In this document: piece after piece, positions 18,915-27,713 of the stretch
How the letters are laid out: each line of letters starts with the position of its first letter
Position numbering within the stretch: position 1 is the stretch's first letter
DNA from: Caenimonas soli
GTDB lineage: Bacteria > Pseudomonadota > Gammaproteobacteria > Burkholderiales > Burkholderiaceae_C
Length of the DNA stretch: 64,000 bases
Direction: 5' to 3'
NCBI RefSeq assembly: GCF_013155545.1
Contig: NZ_JABJVV010000010.1
Span: 124,001-188,000, forward strand
Notes under the pieces: generated by a model
Databases searched by the model: none
Told to the model about the DNA's origin: nothing
What the model saw: the letters and a program-made list of their open reading frames with translations, nothing else
Translations under genes and position numbers: made by a program

Positions 18915-19801
18915 TGAGGAATCGAGCCATACGACATACGCCTGACCATTCGCTCCAGCCGACGCACTACGGCCTGCGGCGTTCGCACGACCACTCGTCG
19001 GCATCTCATGATGGAGCAGGCCGCGAGAGGTCTCTCATCCGAGCTTTGATCCTGGGCTTCGCGATCGCGGCGCCGCTGGCGCTGATCGTTCTCTGGCCGC
19101 ATGCGCCGCTGGCCGGCGCGGGACTGGTGGCACTGTCGCACATGCTGCTGCTCTATCCCACGCTGCGGCCGAACGTGCAGTGGCTCGGGCCCGTGATCAC
19201 GCACTTCGCGACGTCGCGCAACGAAGTGTGGCTGACCATCGATGACGGTCCGACGGACGACACGCGCGCGGTGCTGGACCTGTTCGACCGGCACGACGTC
19301 AAAGCCACGTTCTTCGTGAAGGGCGTCCTGGCCGAACAGCACATCGACGTCGTTCAGGAGATGCTGACGCGCGGCCACACGGTGGCCAATCACACGCACG
19401 CGCATCCGTCGGGCAGTTTCTGGTGCTCGCCGCCGGGACGCGTGGCCAGCGAGATCGACGCCTGCAACCGCGCCATCGCCACGGCCGCGGGCACGGCGCC
19501 GCGCTGGTTCCGCGCGCCGGTGGGGATGAAGAACTTCACCGTGCACCCGACCCTCGCCCGACGCGGCATGCGCCTCATCGGCTGGACCGCGCGCGGCTTC
19601 GACGCCGTGCGATCCGACCCCCGGGAAATCCTCGCGCGCATCCTCCCCCACCTCTGCCCCGGCGCGATCATCGTCCTCCACCAGGGCCGCGAGCACTCGT
19701 TGCGCGTGCTGGAGTACGTGATCATTGCGCTGAAAGAGCGCGGGTACGCGTTGGTGATTCCGGAAGACGCGCAGCTCCAAACGAGGGCGGCTCAGATCTG
19801 A
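18914..19801 (+). CDS. Polysaccharide deacetylase family protein (NodB homology domain)
   Basis: Up to 295 residues. Two N-terminal hydrophobic segments ([16 protein letters not shown] and [16 protein letters not shown]) precede a NodB-like domain: [13 protein letters not shown] (the metal-binding Asp pair), [10 protein letters not shown] (His ligands), and RAPVGMKN and IIVLHQGRE. These are metal-dependent de-N-acetylases of carbohydrate substrates. The substrate is not known. The start is doubtful: the ATG lies at the edge of the REP-like repeat without a good ribosome site, and the first 44 residues look non-conserved, so a TTG at 19046 is an alternative. The gene overlaps kup tail-to-tail by 10 bases. 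Confidence 0.8.
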   Translation: MRNRAIRHTPDHSLQPTHYGLRRSHDHSSASHDGAGRERSLIRALILGFAIAAPLALIVLWPHAPLAGAGLVALSHMLLLYPTLRPNVQWLGPVITHFATSRNEVWLTIDDGPTDDTRAVLDLFDRHDVKATFFVKGVLAEQHIDVVQEMLTRGHTVANHTHAHPSGSFWCSPPGRVASEIDACNRAIATAAGTAPRWFRAPVGMKNFTVHPTLARRGMRLIGWTARGFDAVRSDPREILARILPHLCPGAIIVLHQGREHSLRVLEYVIIALKERGYALVIPEDAQLQTRAAQI

Positions 19802-21669
19802 ATCCGCGTTCCCAACTCGATGACGCAGTTGTTCGGAAGCCGCAGGAAGTCCGCGATATTGCCTGCGTTCCGGGACATGAAGGCGAACAGCCCTTCCCGC
19901 CAATCCGCCATCCCCGCCCCCTTCGTCGGCACAACGATTTCACGGCTGAGGAAATACGAGGTTTCGAACAGGTTGATGGGAAGCGTGTGCGAACTGCATT
20001 GTTCCAGGGCCGCTGGAATATCGGGTGAGTCCTTGAAGCCGTAGTTGACCTGGATCCGCCAGAATCCTGCCGCCAAGGGCTCGACGGTTACGCGTTCGGC
20101 CGGCGAAATCCACGGTACGTCGTGAAATACCACGGTGAGTATCAGGTTGCGTTCGTGCAAGACCTGGTTGTGCTTCAGGTTGTGCATCAGGGCCTGCGGC
20201 ACGGTATGGGGAGACGCGACTGCGTAAACAGCCGTTCTCGGAACGCGATGAACCGAGTTGGCGACGAGAGCCTCGACGAAAGGAACGAGCTCAGGGTCTC
20301 CCTGGCCGATGCTTTCAACAAGCAATTCGCGCCCGCGTCTCCAGCTTGCCATGATGGAAAAAACCAGGATGCCCAGCACCAGCGGGAACCAGCCGCCCTG
20401 CATGAACTTCAGGGAACAGGCAATGACCAGGAGCAGGTCGAGCGCCAGGAAGACGCTCGTTGCCCCAATCGCCAACGGCAGCGGATACTTCCAGGCGTGC
20501 CGGACCACAAAAAAGGTCAGCAGCGTTGTCGTGAACATGGTGACGGTGACGGCAAGGCCATAGGCCGATGCAAGGGCGGATGAGCTGCCGAACCCCACGA
20601 CGGCCAGCAAGACGGCGGCCAACAGTGTCCAGTTGACCAGCGGCATGTAGATCTGGCCTATTTCCTTGGCCGATGTGTACAGGACGTGCATTCGCGGCAA
20701 AAGCCCCAGTTGTATCGCCTGCTTGGTCATCGAAAAGGCGCCCGTGATGACGGCCTGCGATGCGATCACCGTGGCCACCGTCGCCAGTACGACCGCAGGA
20801 ATGAGCCAGGCCGACGGGAACAGTCGAAAGAATGGATTGGCCAGCGCCGTCGGGTCACGCATCAGGAGCGCCCCTTGCCCCATGTAGTTCAGCGCCAGCG
20901 AGGGCAGGACCAGCCCGGCCCAGGCAAGCTGTATGGGGCGTTTGCCGAAGTGACCCAGGTCGGCATACAGCGCTTCCGCCCCGGTGACGGCCAGGACGAT
21001 GGCGCCCAGGACCACGAACATGTGCCAGCCCTGCGCGCTCATGAAAGACAGTGCTTGCAGCGGGTCAAGGGCCGCCAGGATGGCCGGCTGCTGCGCGATT
21101 TCGACGATGCCGGTCACTGCAAGCACGGCGAACCACATCGCTATAACCGGTCCGAACAGCTTGCCCACCAGCCCCGTGCCGAATCGCTGCACGGCGAAAA
21201 GGCCGATGAGGACCGCGATCGAAATAGGCAATACGTAGGGCTTGAATGCGGGCGTGGCCACCTCCAGTCCCTCCACGGCGCTGAGTACGGATATCGCGGG
21301 GGTGATGATGCTGTCGCCGTAGAACAGCGCGGCGCCGAAAACACCCACCAGAAGCAAGGCGATCCGCCGACGCCGCGTGGTCCCGGCCGCCTTGGCGGCC
21401 AGCGCGGTCAAGGCCATGATTCCTCCCTCACCGCGGTTGTCGGCGCGAAGGATCAACAGAACATATTTCAGCGTGACCACCATCATCAGCCCCCAGAAGA
21501 TGACGGACACCGCGCCTATGAGGTGCTGGGCATCGAGGGGAATCCCGGTGTGGGGGCTGAAAACCTCCTTCATGGTGTAGAGCGGGCTCGTCCCTATGTC
21601 TCCATAGACGACCCCCAGGGCACCCAGCGTGAGTGCCGCGCGGGTTTCCCCGCCGGAAGAATTTGTCAT
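19792..21669 (-). CDS. kup: KUP-family potassium uptake protein
   Basis: 625 residues, the normal length for a Kup K+/H+ symporter. The N-terminus has the family signature [24 protein letters not shown]. About twelve membrane helices follow to residue 440, with [19 protein letters not shown] near 115, and then a cytoplasmic C-terminal domain. It is inner-membrane low-Km K+ import. It is the last gene of a co-oriented trio with the KdpD-like kinase and KdpE-like regulator upstream (71-base gap), which suggests that two-component system controls it. Confidence 0.95.
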   Translation of the reverse strand: MTNSSGGETRAALTLGALGVVYGDIGTSPLYTMKEVFSPHTGIPLDAQHLIGAVSVIFWGLMMVVTLKYVLLILRADNRGEGGIMALTALAAKAAGTTRRRRIALLLVGVFGAALFYGDSIITPAISVLSAVEGLEVATPAFKPYVLPISIAVLIGLFAVQRFGTGLVGKLFGPVIAMWFAVLAVTGIVEIAQQPAILAALDPLQALSFMSAQGWHMFVVLGAIVLAVTGAEALYADLGHFGKRPIQLAWAGLVLPSLALNYMGQGALLMRDPTALANPFFRLFPSAWLIPAVVLATVATVIASQAVITGAFSMTKQAIQLGLLPRMHVLYTSAKEIGQIYMPLVNWTLLAAVLLAVVGFGSSSALASAYGLAVTVTMFTTTLLTFFVVRHAWKYPLPLAIGATSVFLALDLLLVIACSLKFMQGGWFPLVLGILVFSIMASWRRGRELLVESIGQGDPELVPFVEALVANSVHRVPRTAVYAVASPHTVPQALMHNLKHNQVLHERNLILTVVFHDVPWISPAERVTVEPLAAGFWRIQVNYGFKDSPDIPAALEQCSSHTLPINLFETSYFLSREIVVPTKGAGMADWREGLFAFMSRNAGNIADFLRLPNNCVIELGTRIQI

Positions 21670-21740
21670 TGCTTTTCACTGACAGATGAACACGAACGCA
21701 GTCTGCCCGTGGACGCATCAGGAAAGCATAAGGACGCCCA

Positions 21741-22427
21741 TCAATCGGCTGCAAGCCGGTAGCCGACACCCGCCTCGGTCAGCAGGTGGCGTGGCTCGGC
21801 AGGGTCGCGCTCGATCTTGGCCCTGAGCTGGCCCATGTAGAGCCGCAGGTAGTGCGTGTGGTCGGAGAAATCGGGCCCCCACACGTCTGTCAGCAACTGG
21901 CGGTGTGTCACGACCCGGCCGGCGTTGCGCACCAGCCGCGCCAGTAGTTTGAATTCCGTAGGGGTCAGGTGCAGGGGCACGCCATCGAGCTGCACCAGCC
22001 GCAAGTTGAGGTCGATCCGCAGACCATCGAGTTCGTGGATGGTGAGCGCCGGGGAGATTGCGGTGCCCCGGTGCCGCAGCGCTACCCTGATCCGTGCCAG
22101 CAGTTCGCCGACGCTGAATGGTTTGATCAGGTAGTCGTCGGCGCCGGCGTCCAGAAGCTGGATCTTCTGCGACTCCTGGTGACGGGCCGAGACCACCAGG
22201 ATGGGAAGTGAATGGTGCTTGCGCACCTCATGCACGAGCTCGATGCCGTCGCCATCCGGCAATCCCAGGTCGAGCACCACGACATCCGGCAGCAGGTTGT
22301 GCAAGAGCGCCTTGGCCTCGCTGACCGACACGGCGGTCGCGACCTGGAAGCCCTCGACGGCGAGTGAGGACTGCATCATCGACCGTATCTCGCGGTCATC
22401 CTCTACAACGAGGACACGCAAAGTCAT
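21741..22427 (-). CDS. KdpE-like OmpR-family response regulator
   Basis: 228 residues. The receiver domain has the acidic pair (VVEDDRE), the phospho-acceptor region VVVLDLGLPDGDG (Asp about 53) and the Lys of DDYLIKPFSVGELLARI. A winged-helix DNA-binding domain follows (LTPTEFKLLARLVRNAGRVVTHRQLL ... YLRLYMGQLRAKIE). The strong KdpE resemblance includes LRLYMGQLR and GVGYRL. Its ATG overlaps the kinase stop as ATGA, so kinase and regulator are translationally coupled. Frames extending upstream of this ATG are shadows of the kinase gene. Confidence 0.92.
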   Translation of the reverse strand: MTLRVLVVEDDREIRSMMQSSLAVEGFQVATAVSVSEAKALLHNLLPDVVVLDLGLPDGDGIELVHEVRKHHSLPILVVSARHQESQKIQLLDAGADDYLIKPFSVGELLARIRVALRHRGTAISPALTIHELDGLRIDLNLRLVQLDGVPLHLTPTEFKLLARLVRNAGRVVTHRQLLTDVWGPDFSDHTHYLRLYMGQLRAKIERDPAEPRHLLTEAGVGYRLAAD

Positions 22428-23905
22428 GGCAGTTCTTGGGGAGGTGCCGGGTCCAGTGGCAGGGTCAGCATGAAGCTGCTTCCCCCGCCCTTGCGACATG
22501 CTACCGTCAAAGTGCCGCCGTGGGCATCCGCGATAGCACGGCACACGGCCAGGCCGAGGCCGGCTCCCCGCGTGCCGGAGTAGTCGTTGCGCCGATAGGG
22601 CTCGAAAATCCTCAGCTCTTCGCCTTTGGCGATGCCAGGCCCGCGGTCCTTGACACAGACATGCAGCTCGTGCCCGCTCCGGCACACCTCCAGCTCGATG
22701 GAGTCGGTGCTGTACTTCAAGGCGTTGTCCAGCAGATTTTCCAGCAGCTGCGCCAGCATCACGGGGTCGGCCAGTATCAAAGGCAACTGGGCCGGCACCT
22801 TGGACTTGATGCGCCGGGCAGGGTCCCGCTGCCGGACCCTGGCAAGCACCGCCCCCACGATTTCTTCCATGGATTCCCAATCGCGGTTGAGCACGCCGGC
22901 GTTACCCAGGCGCACCAGTTGAAGGGTGTTTTCGGTGAGGGTGGAGAGGTAGATCGCTTCGCTGAGAATGCTGCCCACAAGGCGCTCCTGCTCCGCCGGG
23001 TTGAGTTTGTCCCGCTGCGTCTGCAGCGATGACGCGGCGCCCACGATGGCCGCCAGGGGCGTGCGCAAATCATGGGAAATTGCTGCCAGGAAAGTGCTTT
23101 GAATATGGTGGCGCTGGGATTCTTCCTGGGCCGCCTGCATGGATAGAGTCAACTGCAGGCGCAAAAGTGCCTGTGCTATCAGCGTGCAAAGGGCCTGGGC
23201 GTGTTCGCGGCCGCTGTGGTCCGCCGCCGATATGTTCTGGACACAAACGGCCCCGTGCATCTTCCCCTTGTAGCCGAGCGGCAGGTACCAGGCATTGAGT
23301 CCCGGCCAGCGGCCGGTCCCGGGGCCCAGCGTGGCGGCCTCCCGCATGCAACACAGCATCCCGTCGCGCAGCCCGGCTGGCGAGTCGACCTCGCCTTGCC
23401 GGTTGAAGCCGGCGATCACGCACGGGCCGGAAAAAGCGGCGTCGAATGCCTCGCGTCCCGTTGCCAGGACGACCTCGGGGTCTGAAACGTCGGCGAGATT
23501 CGTCGCCAGCGCCTGGAGCTGGCGCGCCCGTTCTTCGTTCAGGTGAGCAGCTGCCGTCTCGCGCCGCAGGGCTGCAGCCAGGTGGCTGATGACCAGGGCC
23601 ACTGTCAACATGGCGAAGAGGGAAATCAGGTGTTCCTGGCTTTCGACCTCGAAGGTCCACCGCGGCGGCACGAAGAAAAAGTTGAGAGCCGTCACCGCGC
23701 CGAAGGCGGACACCAAGGATGGCACCCTGGGCAGGCTGTAGGCCGCTATGACCACCGCCAGGACATAGAACATGGCCTGGCTGGTCAGTGATACATGGCC
23801 CTCGAAAAGAAACCCCACGCCTGTGGCTGCCGCGAGCAGCAACAGCACCATGGCCCAATCGCGCGCGGTCGGCGTCGTTGTCCTCTCGGAGACGTTGGTG
23901 CTCAT
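22424..23905 (-). CDS. Short KdpD-like sensor histidine kinase (DUF4118)
   Basis: 493 residues from the ATG at 23905 (MSTNVSERTT). Four membrane helices form a DUF4118 module (about 15-105, with NFFFVPPRWTFEVE). A GAF-like segment follows, then the HisKA box FLAAISHDLRTPLAAIVGA and a HATPase domain (LLDNALKYS, KDRGPGIAKGE, GAGLGLAVCRAIADAHGG). Compared with KdpD (about 900 residues) it lacks the N-terminal KdpD and USP domains that sense K+ and c-di-AMP or ATP. No kdpFABC genes are nearby; kup follows the regulator instead. Role in potassium homeostasis is inferred from homology and context. Confidence 0.88.
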   Translation of the reverse strand: MSTNVSERTTTPTARDWAMVLLLLAAATGVGFLFEGHVSLTSQAMFYVLAVVIAAYSLPRVPSLVSAFGAVTALNFFFVPPRWTFEVESQEHLISLFAMLTVALVISHLAAALRRETAAAHLNEERARQLQALATNLADVSDPEVVLATGREAFDAAFSGPCVIAGFNRQGEVDSPAGLRDGMLCCMREAATLGPGTGRWPGLNAWYLPLGYKGKMHGAVCVQNISAADHSGREHAQALCTLIAQALLRLQLTLSMQAAQEESQRHHIQSTFLAAISHDLRTPLAAIVGAASSLQTQRDKLNPAEQERLVGSILSEAIYLSTLTENTLQLVRLGNAGVLNRDWESMEEIVGAVLARVRQRDPARRIKSKVPAQLPLILADPVMLAQLLENLLDNALKYSTDSIELEVCRSGHELHVCVKDRGPGIAKGEELRIFEPYRRNDYSGTRGAGLGLAVCRAIADAHGGTLTVACRKGGGSSFMLTLPLDPAPPQELP

Positions 23906-23942
23906 GGGACGGCAGCGTATCACCGCCCGTGTCAGGATTGCG

Positions 23943-24860
23943 TTAGGAAATCTGGGACGGCCGGCGCAGCCGAAGCTGGTTGGGCAGCGGCACCGAGCGG
24001 CGCAGCACGTCCTCGGCCAGCCACAGCGCCGAGCGGCGGGCGCGCTGCGCCACCATCGGCAACGGCATCTGCACGTAGTCGTCGTTGAAAACTTCGAAGC
24101 TGTAGTCGCCCGCATAGCCCAGCGCGTCCAGCTTGGCCATCATTTCCACCAGCTGCTGCGTGTGAACGCCCTCGCCGGGGAACACGCGGAAGGTGCGCGC
24201 GGTGGCCATCCGCTCCTCGAAGGTGCGGGTCTCCTGCCACATGAAGTCCGACAACTGCACCAGGAAGATCTTCGCCGGATCCAGCTCGGCGATGGCAGCC
24301 AGCGGGGTCTTGGCCGCCAGGATATGGAACGAATCCAGGCCGACGCCGAGGTTGGGGCTGTCGGCGCGGCAGACGGCGTCCCAGGCGGTCGTGAACTCGT
24401 TGACCGTGCGGCCCCACGACAGCCCCTCGTACGCGATGCGGATGCCGTAAGGCACCGCCAGCATGGCGAGCTTGCGCAGGTCGCGCGCGATCACGTCCAG
24501 GTCGGCGCTGGCATGGGTGGACGTCGAGGAACAGGCCAGCAGCACGTCGCAGCCCAGGGCCGCGCACATTTCCAGCATGGTCTTGGCGATGTCGACCTTG
24601 TAGCGGTGCAGGTGCCCGCTCAATCCCTCGAAATCGCGCAGCACCTGGAAGCCGGTGCCGCGCAGGCCGCTGGCGCGCACTGCCCGCACGGCGGCCTTCC
24701 AACCCTGCGGGTGCCCCACCAGGTCATTGGCTTTGAGCATCACCTGGCTGAAGCCGGCCTCCTGCATGGCATCGAGCTTGGCCTCGAGCGGACCGGCCAG
24801 CGTGATGGTGTCCATGCCGAAGCCGAACAGGGCGTCGTGATGGCCGGCGGTACCGTTCAT
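23943..24860 (-). CDS. Sugar phosphate isomerase/epimerase-like TIM barrel, likely 3-dehydroshikimate dehydratase half
   Basis: 305 residues of the AP-endonuclease-2/xylose isomerase-like TIM-barrel superfamily. Candidate metal-binding residues are in IAYEGLSWGRT, VGLDSFHILA, LVQLSDF and FPGEGVHTQQ, with YSFEVFND near the end. The family includes AsbF-type 3-dehydroshikimate dehydratases and the N-terminal domain of QuiC. Its start overlaps the stop of the VOC/HPPD-like gene (ATGA). Since QuiC-type enzymes carry a TIM barrel and an HPPD-like domain in one chain, and AroE-like and AroQ genes are in the same cluster, I infer it dehydrates 3-dehydroshikimate to protocatechuate. It is 37 bases upstream of the kdpD-like gene. 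Confidence 0.75.
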   Translation of the reverse strand: MNGTAGHHDALFGFGMDTITLAGPLEAKLDAMQEAGFSQVMLKANDLVGHPQGWKAAVRAVRASGLRGTGFQVLRDFEGLSGHLHRYKVDIAKTMLEMCAALGCDVLLACSSTSTHASADLDVIARDLRKLAMLAVPYGIRIAYEGLSWGRTVNEFTTAWDAVCRADSPNLGVGLDSFHILAAKTPLAAIAELDPAKIFLVQLSDFMWQETRTFEERMATARTFRVFPGEGVHTQQLVEMMAKLDALGYAGDYSFEVFNDDYVQMPLPMVAQRARRSALWLAEDVLRRSVPLPNQLRLRRPSQIS

Positions 24861-25792
24861 GCGGCTTCCTGCGCGGCGGCACCGCCGCTGTGCACCAGCT
24901 CGAACACGACGCTGCCCAGGTAGGTCTTGGTGATGGCCCCGCGCCGCTCGGTGTGGGCTGCCTCGGTCTCGACGAATTCGACGCCGCGCGCACGCAGCGC
25001 CCGCACGGCGGCCAGCACGTCAGGAACGCCCAGGCCGATGCGCTGCAGGTGCTCGCGGGACTCCTCCAACGCGTCCAGCTCCGGCTCGACGAGCTGCAGC
25101 ATGAACGAGTTGGCGGGCGCCAGGGCCGGCGCCCGCAGCAGCTTGCCCGAGGGCATGATGCCGAAGCGCTGCGCGTCCGGAATGGTCTCGGTGCCGAACA
25201 GCTCGGAATAGAACTCGATCCAGTCGTAGCTGCGCGCCAGGCCGATGTACTGGACGATGCCGAAGAAATGGATGCCCGCGACGGCAGGCGGCGCCGGGTC
25301 CACCGACGGGATGGGGATGAAGTCCACGTCGTAGATCGAGAACTCGCGGTAGCGGTCGACGAAATAGATGCGGCTGCCGCCCACGCCATGGATCGCGGGA
25401 ATGTTCAGCTCCATCGGCTCGGGATGCGCCGGCACTTCCCAGCCGCCCCGCTCCAGCACGTAGCGCCAGGCGGCGCGCGCGTCGCGCACGCGCAGCGCGA
25501 TCGCGCTGATCACGGGGGCCTCGTCGGGGGCCGGCGCATCCTCGCCGCTCACCGGATGCGCGTTCACCACGATGTTGAGCGAACCCTGGCGGTACAGCAG
25601 CACCTCGCGCGAGCGGTGCCGCGCCACCGGCCGGAACCCCATCATCTCCAGCACATGGCCCAGCGCCTGCGGCTTGGAGGTGGCGTACTCGACGAACTCG
25701 ACGCCGTCCAGGCCCAGCGGGTTGGCCTCGTCGCTGAACGAGGCCTGCATCGGCTCTCGCGCGTGTTCGGGATGAAGCAGCAGGTCGCTCAT
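24857..25792 (-). CDS. VOC-superfamily, 4-hydroxyphenylpyruvate dioxygenase-like protein
   Basis: 311 residues from the ATG at 25792 (MSDLLLHPEH). Two vicinal-oxygen-chelate halves: residues about 25-160 (GLDGVEFVEYATSKPQALGHVLEMMGF) and about 180-305 (AGIHFFGIVQYIG ... FYSELFG, then a C-terminal SVVFELVH with the expected acidic ligand). This is the HPPD-like fold that forms the C-terminal part of bifunctional QuiC proteins. Here it is a separate gene translated before the TIM-barrel partner. True HPPD (tyrosine catabolism) is an alternative, but no hmg or tyrosine genes are present. Confidence 0.75.
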   Translation of the reverse strand: MSDLLLHPEHAREPMQASFSDEANPLGLDGVEFVEYATSKPQALGHVLEMMGFRPVARHRSREVLLYRQGSLNIVVNAHPVSGEDAPAPDEAPVISAIALRVRDARAAWRYVLERGGWEVPAHPEPMELNIPAIHGVGGSRIYFVDRYREFSIYDVDFIPIPSVDPAPPAVAGIHFFGIVQYIGLARSYDWIEFYSELFGTETIPDAQRFGIMPSGKLLRAPALAPANSFMLQLVEPELDALEESREHLQRIGLGVPDVLAAVRALRARGVEFVETEAAHTERRGAITKTYLGSVVFELVHSGGAAAQEAA

Positions 25793-25809
25793 TCGAGTCG
25801 CCTTCTTTT

Positions 25810-26661
25810 TCAGTACTGCAGGCGGGCCACCGAGCGCAGCGCCTCGGGGGTGGTCGTCGGGAATCCGAAGAATTCGAGGTAGGGCGGGATCATCTCGAAC
25901 AGCATGTCGGTGCCGACCTGTACCGGGCAGCCGCGCGCCTTCGCGGCCTGCAGGAACGCCGTGGTCTCGGTCTTCATCACCACCTCGCCGACCCAGGTGC
26001 GCGAGTCCAGCCGCGACACGTCCACCGGTAGCGGATCGCCGGGATTCATGCCCAGCGGCGTGGCGTTGACCACCAGGTCGAACTCCGCCGGATCGTTGTG
26101 GCCGCAGCTCACGGCCACCGCCGGATAGTGCGTGCCCAGACGCCCGGCCAGGCCCTCGGCCGCGCCGGGCTGCACGTCGTACACGGAGATCTCGGCCACG
26201 CCCGCGCCGGCGAGCGACGCCGCGATGGCGCAGCCCACGCCGCCGCAGCCGACCACCAGCGCCCGCGCGCCCGCCAGCCGCAGGCCCTTGCGCTTGAGGC
26301 CGCGCACGAAGCCTTCGCCGTCGAACTGCTCGCCGCTGAGCCGGCCGTCGGGCAGGCGCTTGACCGCGTTGCACGCGCCCGCGACCTTCACGGTGGGCGT
26401 GGCTTCATCGAGCAGTTCCACCACGCTCACCTTGTGCGGCATGGTGATCAGCGCCCCGCGCATGTTCTCCAGCGTGAACAGCCCGCGCAGGACCTGCGCG
26501 AAAGACTCGGGCCGGGACGCCATCGGCACCACCACCGCGTTCACGCCGATCGACGCGAAATAGGGGTTGTAGATCATCGGCGCCTTGAACGAATGCGTCG
26601 GGAAGCCGAGGTGGGCGATCAGCTCGGTCTGGCCGTCGATCTGCGGGGACATCTTGTTCAC
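25810..26661 (-). CDS. AroE-like shikimate/quinate dehydrogenase
   Basis: 283 residues. It has the shikimate-dehydrogenase N-terminal fold (LGFPTHSFKAPMIYN, about 18-31), the catalytic Lys in ALITMPHKVSVVELLD (Lys77), and a Rossmann motif VVGCGGVGCAIAASLAG with NATPLGM. Canonical AroE has HSxSP binding the substrate carboxylate; here the second Ser is replaced (HSFKAP), suggesting a divergent substrate preference. In a TRAP/AroQ/QuiC-like cluster it most likely oxidises quinate and/or shikimate with NAD(P)+ catabolically (inference). It lies 17 bases upstream of the VOC gene and 19 bases downstream of the TRAP binding-protein gene. Confidence 0.85.
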   Translation of the reverse strand: MNKMSPQIDGQTELIAHLGFPTHSFKAPMIYNPYFASIGVNAVVVPMASRPESFAQVLRGLFTLENMRGALITMPHKVSVVELLDEATPTVKVAGACNAVKRLPDGRLSGEQFDGEGFVRGLKRKGLRLAGARALVVGCGGVGCAIAASLAGAGVAEISVYDVQPGAAEGLAGRLGTHYPAVAVSCGHNDPAEFDLVVNATPLGMNPGDPLPVDVSRLDSRTWVGEVVMKTETTAFLQAAKARGCPVQVGTDMLFEMIPPYLEFFGFPTTTPEALRSVARLQY

Positions 26662-26680
26662 GGTCAGGCGGCGGCCCTGC

Positions 26681-27679
26681 TCACTTGCGCAGCTTGTCCA
26701 GCTCGGCCATCATCGAATTTACCGTGGCCTCGCCGACGCTGGCCGAGTGCTTGGCGATCACCGGCTTCATCCTGTCGCGCAGCTTGCCGAATTCCGCGGC
26801 GGGCAGCTCGGTCACCTGCATGCCGCTCTTCTTGAGGCTTTCCAGGATGGTGCCGGCCGCGGCGCGCGACTGCTCGCGCTCGTACTTCGCCGATTCGGTG
26901 GCCGCGTCCTGCACGATCTTCTTCTCGTCGGCCGACAGCGTGTCCCAGAACTTCTTGCTGATCACGACGGACTGCGGGTTGTACTGGTGATTCGTCAGCG
27001 TCATGTACTTCTGAACCTCGTAGAGCTTGGCGCCCTGGATGGTCGCGACCGGGTTCTCCTGTCCGTCCACGGCCTTCTGCTCCAGCGCGGCGTACAGCTC
27101 GGGAAAGGGCAGCGGCGTCGGGTTGGCGCCCAGCGCGCTCACCCAGTCCACGTTGATGGGGTTGGGGATGACGCGCAGCTTGAGGCCGGCGATGTCCTCC
27201 ACCTTGGCGATGGGGCGCTTGCTGTTGGTGATGTTGCGGAAACCCAGCTCGTAGTAGGCCAGGCCCACCATGCCCTTGTCTTCCAGCTTGGCGTGCAGGG
27301 CCTTACCGAACGGACCGTCCACCACCGCGTCCGCCTCCTTGGGGTTGGCGAAGAGGAAGGGGAAGTCGTAGATGGCGAAGTCCTTCACCACGCTGGCGAA
27401 GATGCCGGAGTTCATGGACGCCATCTCCAGCGCGCCGCCCTGCAGCGCCGACATGTTGGCCTGGTCGCTGCCCAGCGCGCCGCCCGGGAATACGGTGACC
27501 TTGAGCTTGCCGCCGGAGCGGGATTCGACCAGTTCGGCGAACTTCTCCATCCCGTTCACGATCGGGTGGCCCTTGGCGTTCTGGTTCGCGAACTTGATGG
27601 TCCTGGTCTGGGCGTGGGCGAGGCCGAACGAGGCCAGCACGGCAGCGGCGAGCAGCGTCTTGAGGAATTGTCTTTTCAT
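26681..27679 (-). CDS. TRAP transporter solute-binding protein DctP (first)
   Basis: 332 residues. It has a Sec signal peptide (MKRQFLKTLLAAAVLASFGLAHA, cleavage near residue 23) and a DctP/TAXI-like mature fold: ANQNAKGHPIVNGMEKF, the conserved LRVIPNPINVDW with the substrate-carboxylate Arg, and QKAVDGQENPVATI. It is a periplasmic receptor for an organic acid. It directly follows the DctM and DctQ genes on the minus strand and precedes aroE-like, so quinate, shikimate or a similar acid is the probable ligand. Confidence 0.92.
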   Translation of the reverse strand: MKRQFLKTLLAAAVLASFGLAHAQTRTIKFANQNAKGHPIVNGMEKFAELVESRSGGKLKVTVFPGGALGSDQANMSALQGGALEMASMNSGIFASVVKDFAIYDFPFLFANPKEADAVVDGPFGKALHAKLEDKGMVGLAYYELGFRNITNSKRPIAKVEDIAGLKLRVIPNPINVDWVSALGANPTPLPFPELYAALEQKAVDGQENPVATIQGAKLYEVQKYMTLTNHQYNPQSVVISKKFWDTLSADEKKIVQDAATESAKYEREQSRAAAGTILESLKKSGMQVTELPAAEFGKLRDRMKPVIAKHSASVGEATVNSMMAELDKLRK

Positions 27680-27713
27680 GGTCTTGTCTCCAGTGGGTAA
27701 GTTGGATCGGCGA

